A stretch of 64,000 nucleotides of DNA from Yoonia sp. R2331 (GTDB lineage Bacteria > Pseudomonadota > Alphaproteobacteria > Rhodobacterales > Rhodobacteraceae): assembly GCF_041103235.1 (NCBI RefSeq), contig NZ_JBGCUN010000001.1, positions 2,294,001-2,358,000 of the forward strand, written 5' to 3'. This document shows, piece after piece, positions 27,477 through 35,724 of the stretch. The notes below the pieces were generated by a model. It saw nothing but the letters and a program-made list of their open reading frames with translations. It was not told the DNA's origin and ran no database searches. A program made the position numbers and the translations under genes. How positions within the stretch are numbered: position 1 is the stretch's first letter; each line of letters opens with the position of its first letter.

Positions 27477-28796
27477 CTAGATATTCACTGTGGCCGACGC
27501 TTCAATGCGGCGTTCCAGCGCAAGGTTCAAGAGCCGGTCGAGTTTCGCCCCGCGTTGCGGATTGACCGATCGCACCCAGCCGATCTGCCCCGCAAGCGTT
27601 GCACAAAAGGCGGGATCGCGTAGCCGGGGATCAGCAGGGTTGCCGCAGGCGTGGATCACCGCCTTGAGCTGGTCAAAGTCACGGCGTGCGACGTTGCAAT
27701 GTTGATTGACGACGATTCCAGTCACGCTTTGCCGGGTCTGGGCTGGCATGGCGCGGGTCTTGGCAGGGTTCAGCGCAAAGCCCGCATCGCGCACGATGTC
27801 CGGCACCGCATTCAGAACTGGGGCGAGGATCGTGGTGGCACCTGAGAAGGTCAGATCATCGGCATACCGCGTGTAACGTGCACCCAGCGTCCGGGCGAGC
27901 CCTGCCAACCGGATGTCCAACCCGAAGGTCAGCACGTTGGCCAGCATCGGTGAGGTTGGCGCGCCCTGCGGCAGATGGGCGACGCGCAGGTCATCGCGCG
28001 CCGCAAGCGGCATCCGGTCGCGCACACGCGGCGGGGTGCATGTGGTGCAAAGGCCCGACAGCAGGCGGGCAACTGGCGCGGGATATCCCAGACGACGATA
28101 GAGCCCAAAGACGCGGCCCCAGCCGAGCCGCGCAAAGTAATCCGCCAAGTCAAAAGAGATCACCATGTCTTCGCCTGCATGGCGCTGTGCCGCATCCCGA
28201 CAGGACCGCCCGGCGACAAAGCCAAAACTGGCATCATGGACAGGAACCCTGCTGAGAAGCCCGTCCAAAAGCATGCGTTGCAGCGCCTTGAGCCGGGCCT
28301 TTGGTGCCTCGATCAGCCGCGCGCCGCCCCGCCGTTTGGGGACGACACGCGCGTGGTAGTGGTTCACGGCCATATCGCCGTGACGTTCGTGGCGTCCTTC
28401 GGGGTCGGCCAGATAATCAAGCTGCGCGGGATCAACCAGCAGCCAATCGGCCAGCGCCTGCGGTGTGGTCAGCGCAGGCAGCGCGCAGGCGGTAAAGGCC
28501 GGGATTGGGGCCATGTGCGGCGGCGACAGATCGGGCGCGGGCCAGACATCGTGTTTCGCGCAATGGGTCGCCACCTTGCGAAAGCCCGGCGTCGCCACAA
28601 GTGCGGCAGCAACATGCCGGGGCTGCGGGGCATAGGGGCCCGGCATTGCCGCGATCAGGTCATCCGCGATGGGCGTGGCGAGGTTGCGTATCGCGACGGG
28701 AAGCCGCTGTTGCAGCCGGTCCCGCACTGTCGCCCGATCCCACGCACCACGGGTCAGAGAGACAGCCAAAATGCCTGCTAACGCCTTATGGTTCAT
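27477..28796 (-). CDS. retron-like reverse transcriptase
   Basis: 439 residues, RNA-directed DNA polymerase. RT motifs in order: GFVAGRSCRDAA (RT2 region), FDLADYF at 215-221 with the first catalytic Asp, LPQGAPTSP at 275-283, YADD at 311-314 with the catalytic Asp pair, LNPAKTR, then VTG at 358-360. The VTG triplet is a retron hallmark. At the site of the retron NAxxH motif the protein has AAQRH (202-206), so the Asn is replaced by Ala. No maturase or endonuclease domain, which argues against a group II intron; the N-terminal ~110 residues match nothing I know. First gene of a four-gene operon, with a 320-base structured leader upstream. Confidence 0.9.
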   Translation of the reverse strand: MNHKALAGILAVSLTRGAWDRATVRDRLQQRLPVAIRNLATPIADDLIAAMPGPYAPQPRHVAAALVATPGFRKVATHCAKHDVWPAPDLSPPHMAPIPAFTACALPALTTPQALADWLLVDPAQLDYLADPEGRHERHGDMAVNHYHARVVPKRRGGARLIEAPKARLKALQRMLLDGLLSRVPVHDASFGFVAGRSCRDAAQRHAGEDMVISFDLADYFARLGWGRVFGLYRRLGYPAPVARLLSGLCTTCTPPRVRDRMPLAARDDLRVAHLPQGAPTSPMLANVLTFGLDIRLAGLARTLGARYTRYADDLTFSGATTILAPVLNAVPDIVRDAGFALNPAKTRAMPAQTRQSVTGIVVNQHCNVARRDFDQLKAVIHACGNPADPRLRDPAFCATLAGQIGWVRSVNPQRGAKLDRLLNLALERRIEASATVNI

Positions 28797-29118
28797 CTGT
28801 CATCAGGTGGTGCAACGCACGGTTCCTGCCAATCGTGTCCTGCCGCACCGGCCTTGGGTGCAACCCAACGACGGTGAGGCCGTGTAGTCACAAGTCAGTT
28901 CGTCAGACGGGGATACCCCGCCCCACAGGATGGCGTGCACCCTGCATCCAGAAACCGCCGTTGCGCCTGTCAGAATGCCCCGGGGAGGGTGATGAGACAA
29001 GGCCGCCTTTGGGCCCGCCCGTGATCTGGGGTCAAGCGTCGCAGGCCGCGAGGTATCCGCAACAGGCTTGATCCAGCGCAATGTCCGTCCGGCAAGAATG
29101 TCTAAGGTCAGAGGCACC
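28797..29118 (-). other. structured GC-rich leader upstream of the reverse transcriptase
   Basis: About 320 bases without a gene, where a retron's msr-msd RNA would lie. Dyads seen: CACCG...CGGTG enclosing TTGGGT-GCA-ACCCAA (28846-28876), CGGGG-ATA-CCCCG (28908-28920), GTGC-AAC-GCAC (28810-28820), CCCCGGGG near 28980, and GGGTCAAGC...GCTTGATCC (about 29028-29073). I could not identify a branching G or the a1/a2 pair, so this is a candidate ncRNA only. Confidence 0.3.
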
Positions 29119-29140
29119 AGCGATTTGAGGACCCAATCAC

Positions 29141-29635
29141 ATGCCTGCGACAGACAAGTCAGGACTGATGAAAATCACCGAAAAGGAGTTTGCGAAACTC
29201 AGCGCCCTGATCGGCGGGATCGACGCCGCCACCGCTGAGATGAAGCGCGACGACGACACTTCGATCAAGGATGTGGTCGCCCATCGTGCCCATTGGATCA
29301 ACTTGTTTCTTGGCTGGTATGCCGACGGTCAGGCGGGCAAGACCGTCCATTTCCCGGCCCCGGGATACAAATGGAATGACCTGAAGCGATACAATGCTGA
29401 CCTGCGGGCGCGGCAGGCCGATCTTGACTGGGCGGCGGCCCGGTCGCTGCTGCAAAAGAACCACGACCGGTTGATGTCGTTCCTGCAAACGCAGGACAAT
29501 GCCGCCCTTTTTGGCGGACCGATGAAAGGTGCGCGTAATGCATGGACACCGGGCCGTTGGGCCGAGGCGGCCGGCCCCAGCCATTACCGATCCGCAGGAA
29601 AATACATCCGCATGACGCTGAAGACGGCAGATTGA
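29141..29635 (+). CDS. ClbS/DfsB family protein
   Basis: 164 residues, predicted four-helix bundle of the ClbS/DfsB (DUF1706) type. Seen: KDVVAHRAHWINLFLGWY with the His of helix two, and FPAPGYKWNDLKRYN, both typical. ClbS, a member, protects against the genotoxin colibactin by hydrolysis; most other members are uncharacterised, so only the family should be assumed. No toxin cluster is nearby. A second in-frame ATG nine codons in is an alternative start. Shares a terminator region with the convergent acyl-CoA synthetase. Confidence 0.82.
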   Translation: MPATDKSGLMKITEKEFAKLSALIGGIDAATAEMKRDDDTSIKDVVAHRAHWINLFLGWYADGQAGKTVHFPAPGYKWNDLKRYNADLRARQADLDWAAARSLLQKNHDRLMSFLQTQDNAALFGGPMKGARNAWTPGRWAEAAGPSHYRSAGKYIRMTLKTAD

Positions 29636-29670
29636 TCCCGATGCGGCCCCGCCGCCGCTTTATACTGTCA

Positions 29671-29699
29671 ATCAGCCGCGCCGCAGGGGTGCGGCTGAT
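29671..29699. terminator. hairpin between convergent genes
   Basis: Perfect 9-bp stem ATCAGCCGC/GCGGCTGAT with an 11-base loop, midway between the ClbS-like and acyl-CoA synthetase stops. Without a T-run on either side, termination could be rho-assisted. Confidence 0.5.
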
Positions 29700-29711
29700 C
29701 ACGTATGCGCC

Positions 29712-31610
29712 TTAGTCGGCCATGTCCCAGGCGTTGGCGTAGTTCGACAAGACCTTCTTGACGTCCTCTTCGCCTGCGTCACCGGCGATATGGGCAACAA
29801 GACCGCGCTTTTTGTCCTCTGTCACGCTTGTCACATGGGCTGCGACGCCAGCCTTGTCCAAGGCTTCATTGAAGACCCGCGTGATTGCGGATTTGCGCAG
29901 GTCGGGTTTGAACACCTTGCCGACAGCGGTCTTGGGCAATTCATCCAGAATTTCCAGATGCTTGGGGTGTGCTGCGCGTTCGTGGATCTTGTCTTTGGCG
30001 TATGTCATCAGTTCGTCCACGGAAATATCCGCGCCGTCGACCAATTCAACAAAAGCGCATGGGATTTCACCCGCGTGGGCATCGGGCTGACCAATGGCCC
30101 CGGCAAAGGCGACGGCAGGGTGTCCGGCCAGCGCCTCTTCGATCTCGGCGGGGTCGATGTTGTGACCACCCCGGATGATCAGATCCTTGGCGCGCCCGGT
30201 GATCCAAAGATAGCCGTCTTCGTCGATGCGCCCCAGATCGCCGGTGCGCAGGAACTGGCGATTGGCTTGCAGCGGGCTGTCCTCACCGGGATAGAACAGG
30301 TCCTTGTTCTTGGCAGCCTCAGTATAGGTCTGCCCGTCATAGACCCCCGGAGAGCTGACGCAAATCTCGCCAATTGCATTTGGTTCGACATCAACTTGCG
30401 TGGCCACATCCACAATCCGCACCTGCGTATAGGGGAACGGTATACCGATCGAGCCGACCTTCTTTTCACCGTCAGGCGGGTTGATCGACACCAGACATGT
30501 CGCCTCTGTCAGGCCGTAGCCTTCGCAGATGTTCACGCCTGCGGCCTCTTCAAAGCGGCGGTAAAGTTCCAGCGGCAGCGGGGCAGAGCCACAGAACGCC
30601 AGCTTGAGGGACGAGATATCGGCATCGACCTTGCGCTGCATCAGGGCCGACATGGCCGTGGGCACGGTGATCATGAACGTCACCTTGTGACGCTCGATCA
30701 GCTTCCAGAAATTGTCAAAGACGCCATCCCCGCGGTAGCCCTGCGGTGTCGGAAAGACGATCTGCGCACCAGAGCCGAGCGATGCGCCCAGCGACACGAT
30801 GGCCGCAAAGACATGGAACATCGGCAGCGGGCAGATTTGCACGTCCTCTTCGGTGAACAAAAGCCGCGCGCCCAGCCAGGCGTTATAGACGATGCCGGAA
30901 TAGCGGTGCTGTGCCACCTTGGGCATGCCCGTGGTTCCGCCGGTGTGGAAATAGGCCGCCACCCGGTCCACGCCGCTGTCGGCAAAAGCCAGCGTCTTGG
31001 GCTGCTTTTCCATCTCGGTGCGGAAATTCAGCACCTTGGCGGAATGCGTGACCGGATTCTTGGGCCGGATCAGCGGGACGATCAGCTTCTTGATGCCGGT
31101 CAGATAGCGGTGCAGGTCCACCTCAAGCACGGTTTCCACATTCGGCGCGAGTTTGACCGCCTCGCCTGCCTTTTGCGCAAGATCGGTCTTGGGAAAGCTA
31201 CGCAGGGTGACCAGCACCTTGGCATTGGTTTCGCGCAGAATGGCGCCGATCTGTTCGGGTTCCAGCAGCGGGTTGATCGGGTTGACGATGCCTGCAATCT
31301 GGCCACCCAGATAGGTCAGCACACTTTCATTGGCGTTGGGCATCATATAGGCCACAACGTCGTTTTCGCCGATGCCAAGCTGGCGGAACATATTGGCGAC
31401 CTGCGTCGCCTGATCGCGCAGCTCGTTCCAGGTCAGCGTCTCGCAAGGGTCCGTTGGCCCCGACTGCAGCTGAAACGACAACGCCTTGCGCGACCCGTGT
31501 GCATCTGCGGTCCGGCTGAGCAATTCAAATGTGGTTGTGGGCAGATCACGCGCGTCCCACGCGGTTTCAGCCTCGATTGCATTCCGGTCAGCCATATTGG
31601 CATAGGTCAT
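29712..31610 (-). CDS. acyl-CoA synthetase (AMP-forming)
   Basis: 632 residues, ANL superfamily: activates a carboxylate with ATP and CoA. Motifs: HTGGTTGMPKVAQ (P-loop-like A3), EGYGLTEATC (A5), RTGDLGRIDEDGYLWITGRAKD (A7-A8) with GHNIDPAEIEEAL, and the C-terminal catalytic Lys region TAVGKVFKPDL. A further ~50 residues follow the normal C-terminus. Chain length of the substrate cannot be inferred. Start at the ATG after GGGAGG; a dyad at 31641-31659 lies about 30 bases upstream. Confidence 0.92.
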   Translation of the reverse strand: MTYANMADRNAIEAETAWDARDLPTTTFELLSRTADAHGSRKALSFQLQSGPTDPCETLTWNELRDQATQVANMFRQLGIGENDVVAYMMPNANESVLTYLGGQIAGIVNPINPLLEPEQIGAILRETNAKVLVTLRSFPKTDLAQKAGEAVKLAPNVETVLEVDLHRYLTGIKKLIVPLIRPKNPVTHSAKVLNFRTEMEKQPKTLAFADSGVDRVAAYFHTGGTTGMPKVAQHRYSGIVYNAWLGARLLFTEEDVQICPLPMFHVFAAIVSLGASLGSGAQIVFPTPQGYRGDGVFDNFWKLIERHKVTFMITVPTAMSALMQRKVDADISSLKLAFCGSAPLPLELYRRFEEAAGVNICEGYGLTEATCLVSINPPDGEKKVGSIGIPFPYTQVRIVDVATQVDVEPNAIGEICVSSPGVYDGQTYTEAAKNKDLFYPGEDSPLQANRQFLRTGDLGRIDEDGYLWITGRAKDLIIRGGHNIDPAEIEEALAGHPAVAFAGAIGQPDAHAGEIPCAFVELVDGADISVDELMTYAKDKIHERAAHPKHLEILDELPKTAVGKVFKPDLRKSAITRVFNEALDKAGVAAHVTSVTEDKKRGLVAHIAGDAGEEDVKKVLSNYANAWDMAD

Positions 31611-31640
31611 GCGGTTCCTCCCATAAACTCTTCTTTTTTC

Positions 31641-31659
31641 GGATCACGCAAGGTGATCC
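31641..31659. promoter_or_regulatory. 19-bp dyad in the acyl-CoA synthetase leader
   Basis: GGATCAC-GCAAG-GTGATCC, perfect 7-bp arms, 31 bases before the start codon. On the minus strand it is followed by A-rich, not T-rich, DNA, so it is not a terminator; an operator for a dimeric regulator is the simplest reading. Confidence 0.45.
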
Positions 31660-31733
31660 GTCTCTCCCTTGGTGCCCACGATGGGAAAAAAGGGTCTATC
31701 GCGCAAGGGCGATGCGTTTCAAACGACCAAACG

Positions 31734-32450
31734 TCATAAGGCCCAATGCGCCTGTAACGCAGCGGAAATTGGGGCCGGATGGCTGTAGACCGCCCAATGA
31801 CCCCCGGGCAGCACCTTCAGCGGGACATCGGCACTTTCCGCCAGCCGCTCGCAAACCCGCACCGGTACAAAAGGGTCACTTTCTGCGGCGATCACCATGC
31901 CCTGCGCGGGTAGCCCTCCCAGATCGTCGCCCCAGTCCGCGCCGATGTCCGTGGCCGACCGGTAGAGCCGCAGGATGCTGCGCTTCATGTGGCTGTTGAT
32001 CAGCGGCAGCTCTGTCCGCAGCAGCGCAGGCGGCATGCCCGCACGCCCCAACAGCTTTTCCGCCCGCCTGCCCCGCATCAGCATCATGGCAAGTTCACCC
32101 TTCCAAGGGGTCTGCCACAGCCGCGCCAGCCGGTGCCATTTCAGCCCCGGATAAAGTGATGCGTTCAGCACGCTCCATGATGCAAAAAGGTCTGGCCGCA
32201 GATGGGCCACGCGCAAGGTCAGCAGACCGCCCCAGTCGTGCCCCACGATGTGCACAGGCCCGCCCACTTGCGTGACCTGATCAATCAGCCATTCAGCATA
32301 GCTGTCCATATGGCTGTCAAAGCCCGGCGGCGGCGCAGTGCCAAACCCCGGCAGCGACAAGACACGCCAGTCGCCCGTTCCAAGTTCCGCGATCAGCGGG
32401 TCCCAAAGTCGGTGGGTGTCAGGCACCCCATGCACAAAGAAGGTGGTCAT
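31734..32450 (-). CDS. alpha/beta hydrolase with Asp nucleophile motif
   Basis: 238 residues, alpha/beta-hydrolase fold. Oxyanion motif HGVPD near residue 7, nucleophile elbow GHDWGG with Asp72 as expected for haloalkane dehalogenases and epoxide hydrolases rather than Ser esterases, a late acid around SDPFVP, and the base His in GGHW near residue 218. Substrate unknown. Codirectional with the acyl-CoA synthetase downstream (123-base gap) and 20 bases from the ABC exporter, so possibly one unit. Confidence 0.85.
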   Translation of the reverse strand: MTTFFVHGVPDTHRLWDPLIAELGTGDWRVLSLPGFGTAPPPGFDSHMDSYAEWLIDQVTQVGGPVHIVGHDWGGLLTLRVAHLRPDLFASWSVLNASLYPGLKWHRLARLWQTPWKGELAMMLMRGRRAEKLLGRAGMPPALLRTELPLINSHMKRSILRLYRSATDIGADWGDDLGGLPAQGMVIAAESDPFVPVRVCERLAESADVPLKVLPGGHWAVYSHPAPISAALQAHWAL

Positions 32451-32470
32451 AGCCTACTATGGGCCAAGGA

Positions 32471-34264
32471 TCACTCTGCCGCCAGTCCGGCAGTGAACTG
32501 CAATCGCGCCAGCCGTGCATAAAGCCCGCCTTGGGCGACCAGTTCGTCATGGGTGCCGGTGGCAACGATCTTGCCCGCCTCAAAGACGATGATGCGGTCG
32601 GCCTTTTTCACCGTCGCAAGGCGGTGGGCGACGATCAGGGTGGTGCGGTCCTCTGCCAAAGCCTCGACCGCCTGTTGCACGGCGGCTTCGGATTCTGCGT
32701 CCAGCGCGCTGGTCGCTTCATCCAGCAACAACACTGGCGCGTCACGCAGGATCGCACGTGCAATGGCGATGCGTTGCTTTTGCCCGCCTGACAGCATCAT
32801 GCCGCGTTCGCCCACATCGCTGTCATAGCCATCCGGCAGTGCGGTCAGAAAGTCATGCGCGGCGGCTGCACGGGCCGCCGCCTCGACCTCTGCGTCGGAG
32901 GCATCGGGGCGACCAAAGCGGATATTTTCACGCGCGGTGTCCGCAAAGATGACCGGGTCCTGCGGCACCAAGGCGATGTGGTGGCGGAACGCGGCGCGGT
33001 CAAGCTTTGTCAGGTCCTGCCCGTCAAGGCGGATGACCCCGGACTGCGGATCATAGAACCGCAGCAGAAGCTGGATGATCGTGGTCTTGCCCGCACCTGA
33101 CGGGCCGACAAGGGCGACCGTCTCACCCGGTTTCACCGACAGTGAGACCCCATCAAGGGCCGCAATCGATGGTCGTGCGGGGTAGGAAAACTTGACGTTC
33201 TCGAACGAAATCTCGCCCGCAACCTTGGCCGGCAGGTGATCTGCCTTGACGGGGTCTTGGACGCTGTCCTTTGCGTTCAACAGCTCGACCAGACGTTCGG
33301 TGGCGCCCGCGGCGCGCTGCAACTCGCCCCAGATTTCGGTCAGCGCAGCCACAGCGCCTGCGACCATCACCGTGTAGATCAGGAATTGCACCAATTCGCC
33401 CACGGTGATCGCACCAGAGCGTACGTCATTGGCCCCCATCCACAAGAACCCGACCACGCCGGAGAAGGCGATGAAGATGACAATTGCGGTCAACACCGCG
33501 CGGGTCGCGATCCGGCGGCGCGCAGCGATAAAGGAGTGTTCGGTCACATCAGCGAATTTTTGGCGGCTCAGCCCTTCGTGGGTGAAGGCCTGCACGGTTT
33601 GCGCTGACAACAATTGTTCTGATGCATCGCCAGAGGATGCCGCGATCCAGTCCTGATTTTCCTTGGACAACTGCCGCACCCGGCGGCCCAGCACGATGAT
33701 CGGCAACAGGATCACCGGGATCGGCCAGAGTACCAGCAGCGACATTTTCACGCTGGTGAACAGCATCAGCCCGATCCCGCCCACCAGGATCAGACAGTTG
33801 CGCAGCGCCACAGAGACGGACGAGCCGATGACCGACAGGATCAACGTGGTGTCGGTGGTGATCCGGCTCAGCACCTCGCCGGTCATGATTTTCTCGTAGA
33901 ACGCGGGGCTCATCCCGATCATCCGGTCAAAGACTGCCACCCGGATGTCGGCCACAACCCGTTCGCCCAGCCGCGTCACAAGGTAATAGCGCATGGCCGT
34001 GCCAGCGGCCAAAAGCGCCGCAATGCCGATGGCTGCGGCAAAATAGCTTTGCAACAGGTCCAGCTGATCGGAGTTGAAGTTGTCGATGACCCGACGCACC
34101 GCCAGCGGCAGCACAAGGCTGACCAAGGCGGTGAGGATCAGCGCAAACCCGGCCAGCGCCAGCATCAGCTTGTAGGGTGCCACAAACGGCCAAAGCGCTT
34201 GCAGCGCCCCGATATCCTTGGACCCGGCGCGCTCTGCCTCTTGTGCTTTTGGGGTGTCGGCCAT
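32471..34264 (-). CDS. ABC exporter, fused permease and ATPase
   Basis: 597 residues. Six-helix ABC_membrane domain (residues ~30-310) followed by the nucleotide-binding domain: Walker A GPSGAGKTT, Q-loop ALVPQDPVIF, signature LSGGQKQR, Walker B VLLLDEATSALD and H-loop AHRLAT. Half-transporter of the MsbA/lipid-drug exporter class that works as a homodimer in the inner membrane. The exported compound cannot be predicted. Good ribosome site AGGGA before the ATG; tRNA-Gly lies upstream. Confidence 0.93.
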   Translation of the reverse strand: MADTPKAQEAERAGSKDIGALQALWPFVAPYKLMLALAGFALILTALVSLVLPLAVRRVIDNFNSDQLDLLQSYFAAAIGIAALLAAGTAMRYYLVTRLGERVVADIRVAVFDRMIGMSPAFYEKIMTGEVLSRITTDTTLILSVIGSSVSVALRNCLILVGGIGLMLFTSVKMSLLVLWPIPVILLPIIVLGRRVRQLSKENQDWIAASSGDASEQLLSAQTVQAFTHEGLSRQKFADVTEHSFIAARRRIATRAVLTAIVIFIAFSGVVGFLWMGANDVRSGAITVGELVQFLIYTVMVAGAVAALTEIWGELQRAAGATERLVELLNAKDSVQDPVKADHLPAKVAGEISFENVKFSYPARPSIAALDGVSLSVKPGETVALVGPSGAGKTTIIQLLLRFYDPQSGVIRLDGQDLTKLDRAAFRHHIALVPQDPVIFADTARENIRFGRPDASDAEVEAAARAAAAHDFLTALPDGYDSDVGERGMMLSGGQKQRIAIARAILRDAPVLLLDEATSALDAESEAAVQQAVEALAEDRTTLIVAHRLATVKKADRIIVFEAGKIVATGTHDELVAQGGLYARLARLQFTAGLAAE

Positions 34265-34364
34265 GTTGGGTCCCTTTTCGGTGTTACCGGGTCACATAAA
34301 TCCGGTCATCCCAAGGAACAAGGGTGCGGGCCTGCGTTCTTGCATCAGCGTTTCTGGAAAAGCT

Positions 34365-34438
34365 TGGAGCGGGCGACGGGAATCGAACCCGTATCATCAG
34401 CTTGGAAGGCTGAGGTCTTACCATTACACAACGCCCGC
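34365..34438 (-). tRNA. tRNA-Gly (TCC), CCA encoded
   Basis: 74 bases on the minus strand: acceptor GCGGGCG/CGCCCGC, anticodon loop with TCC between CAGC/GCTG stems, T-arm ACGGG-TTCGATT-CCCGT, discriminator T and encoded CCA. IS debris begins about 230 bases upstream of its 5' end. Confidence 0.95.
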
Positions 34439-34669
34439 GCTCGATCTGGTGCTTAGGCCAAGCAATAAAAATGGTCAAGAAGTGAAGACTAGATCTGCCT
34501 GTCAGATGGCACAACAGAAGCCTCAGCTGCACTGGATGAGAAGATCGGCGTATTCTGTTGAGGAACTCGAGGCAAATGACTGCGAAATCGTTCTGGAAGC
34601 GACTGCGCGTCCTCCTTGCTCTGAATTCTGTTCCCGGCATCGCCCAATTGGTCGATATGATCGAAAAGA

Positions 34670-34868
34670 TCATGCCATGCCCTCCGTTTGGACAACCTTG
34701 GGCCTGAGCTTGGCGCGTTTTCTGAGGTTCTGAGCGATGGCGGCTAGCAGGTACTTGTCCTTGGCCCCGTTGGATATTCGTTATTGCAACCCGGACAGGT
34801 TCAGGATCCGTTTCAAATGCACAAGATACATCTCAACTTTCTTCAGTTTGCGCCAACGTCCGCATCGA
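34670..34868 (-). pseudogene. C-terminal remnant of an IS transposase
   Basis: Read on the minus strand, one frame gives WRKLKKVEMYLVHLKRILNL, then SGLQ, a TAA stop, then RISNGAKDKYLLAAIAQNLR and a basic end before TGA. This is the ending I recognise from DDE transposases of the IS5/IS1182 kind in Rhodobacteraceae. The internal stop, missing N-terminal domain and lack of terminal repeats show a dead fragment. The 230 bases on toward the tRNA hold no convincing gene. Confidence 0.75.
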
Positions 34869-34966
34869 ACCGAAAAGTGTAAGATGCAGCGCCCTGCGCA
34901 AACGTCTGCGGTCGTCAAGAGGCTTTGATTTCTAAATCAAGCACGACCCATGTGGTCGACAAGCAA

Positions 34967-35329
34967 TCAAAGCCAAAAGACGGCAAGAGCCAGCAGGAAC
35001 ATGACTGTGGTGATCGGTGCCCACAGCTTGCGTTCATCTTTCGATGGCGTGATCCAATTGAGCATCATACTCAATCCATTCACGCCAAGAGCACCCCACA
35101 TCGTCCAAGAAGGCCAGCGCGGCCAACTGCCGTCTGCGGAAAGAACCGCAAACGCCATGCCAAGCAACAGGAGAATAGAGGCTGCCGCGATCAATCGACC
35201 GGATGTTGGTAGTGGACCTTGCGTCTGTCCGCCCTGCGTCAGCCTGCCCCAAGGTGCGCCGAAAATCAGCGCAACCTGAAAGCCGATAACCCCAAAAATT
35301 ATCAAGCAATAAAGGACCGATAAGCTCAT
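34967..35329 (-). CDS. four-span membrane protein, hypothetical
   Basis: 120 residues with four hydrophobic segments: LSVLYCLIIFGVIGFQVALIF, then after a loop (GRLTQGGQTQGPLP) LIAAASILLLLGMAF, MWGALGVNGLSMMLNW and PITTVMFLLALAVFWL. The middle loops hold PWGRLTQGG, a pattern I have seen in uncharacterised small membrane proteins. Alone between IS debris and a low-information region. Function not recognised. Confidence 0.65.
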   Translation of the reverse strand: MSLSVLYCLIIFGVIGFQVALIFGAPWGRLTQGGQTQGPLPTSGRLIAAASILLLLGMAFAVLSADGSWPRWPSWTMWGALGVNGLSMMLNWITPSKDERKLWAPITTVMFLLALAVFWL

Positions 35330-35672
35330 TCTGCACCTCTAATCGCGAGTAAATCTACGCTGGAGACAAGGACCATTGAGGAAAACCACGTAAGCACCCA
35401 AGGACGTGCAACGTGCGAATAACCGTCGCACAAACCCTGTTTTGGTTCACCCAAAGAAGTAATCCTTGGCGACGAGTACTGCCACTACGATACCAATCCA
35501 CACTCCGCCTTACGTTTGAGCAGCACGTCACCATTTCCATGCAAATGGTGGTGACGGAACGCGCACGCAAGGTTGGACCTGGGGGAAGACAGGCAAAAAT
35601 TGGCTGTTTTTGCGAAACGCGCCTTAGCGCGAACAAGACAGCCTGAGGAAAATTGGATCGCAGTTTGACCAG
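35330..35672. other. intergenic stretch without a recognisable gene
   Basis: About 340 bases. Overlapping open frames exist on both strands, but their translations show no domain, no good ribosome site and Cys/Arg/Trp-heavy composition typical of noncoding GC-rich DNA. Next to IS debris, it is probably decayed accessory sequence. Confidence 0.5.
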
Positions 35673-35697
35673 AAAAAAAGGCCCTCGAAAGGGCCTT
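35673..35697 (-). terminator. terminator of the taurine-type ABC operon
   Basis: Perfect 8-bp stem AAGGCCCT-CGAA-AGGGCCTT; on the minus strand it is followed by a seven-base T-run. It ends 28 bases after the permease stop. Confidence 0.9.
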
Positions 35698-35724
35698 GAT
35701 TTCATGATTGGGAATTTCACGCGA

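Noticed and set aside
27477-28796. Group II intron reverse transcriptase
   Set aside because: No maturase X or HNH endonuclease domain and no intron RNA boundaries; the VTG motif and length fit retron-like RTs better.
29790-31739. 649-codon open frame on the plus strand
   Set aside because: It is antisense to the acyl-CoA synthetase gene, which has complete ANL motifs. The antisense translation is rich in His, Gln, Arg and Gly without domain logic, as expected opposite GC-rich codons.
34575-34709. Short plus-strand frame starting MTAKSFWKRLRVLLALNS
   Set aside because: Forty-odd codons overlapping the IS remnant on the opposite strand, without a ribosome site; kept out for lack of evidence.
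35355-35720. 121-codon minus-strand frame
   Set aside because: It runs through the terminator of the ABC operon at 35673-35697, and its composition is noncoding-like.
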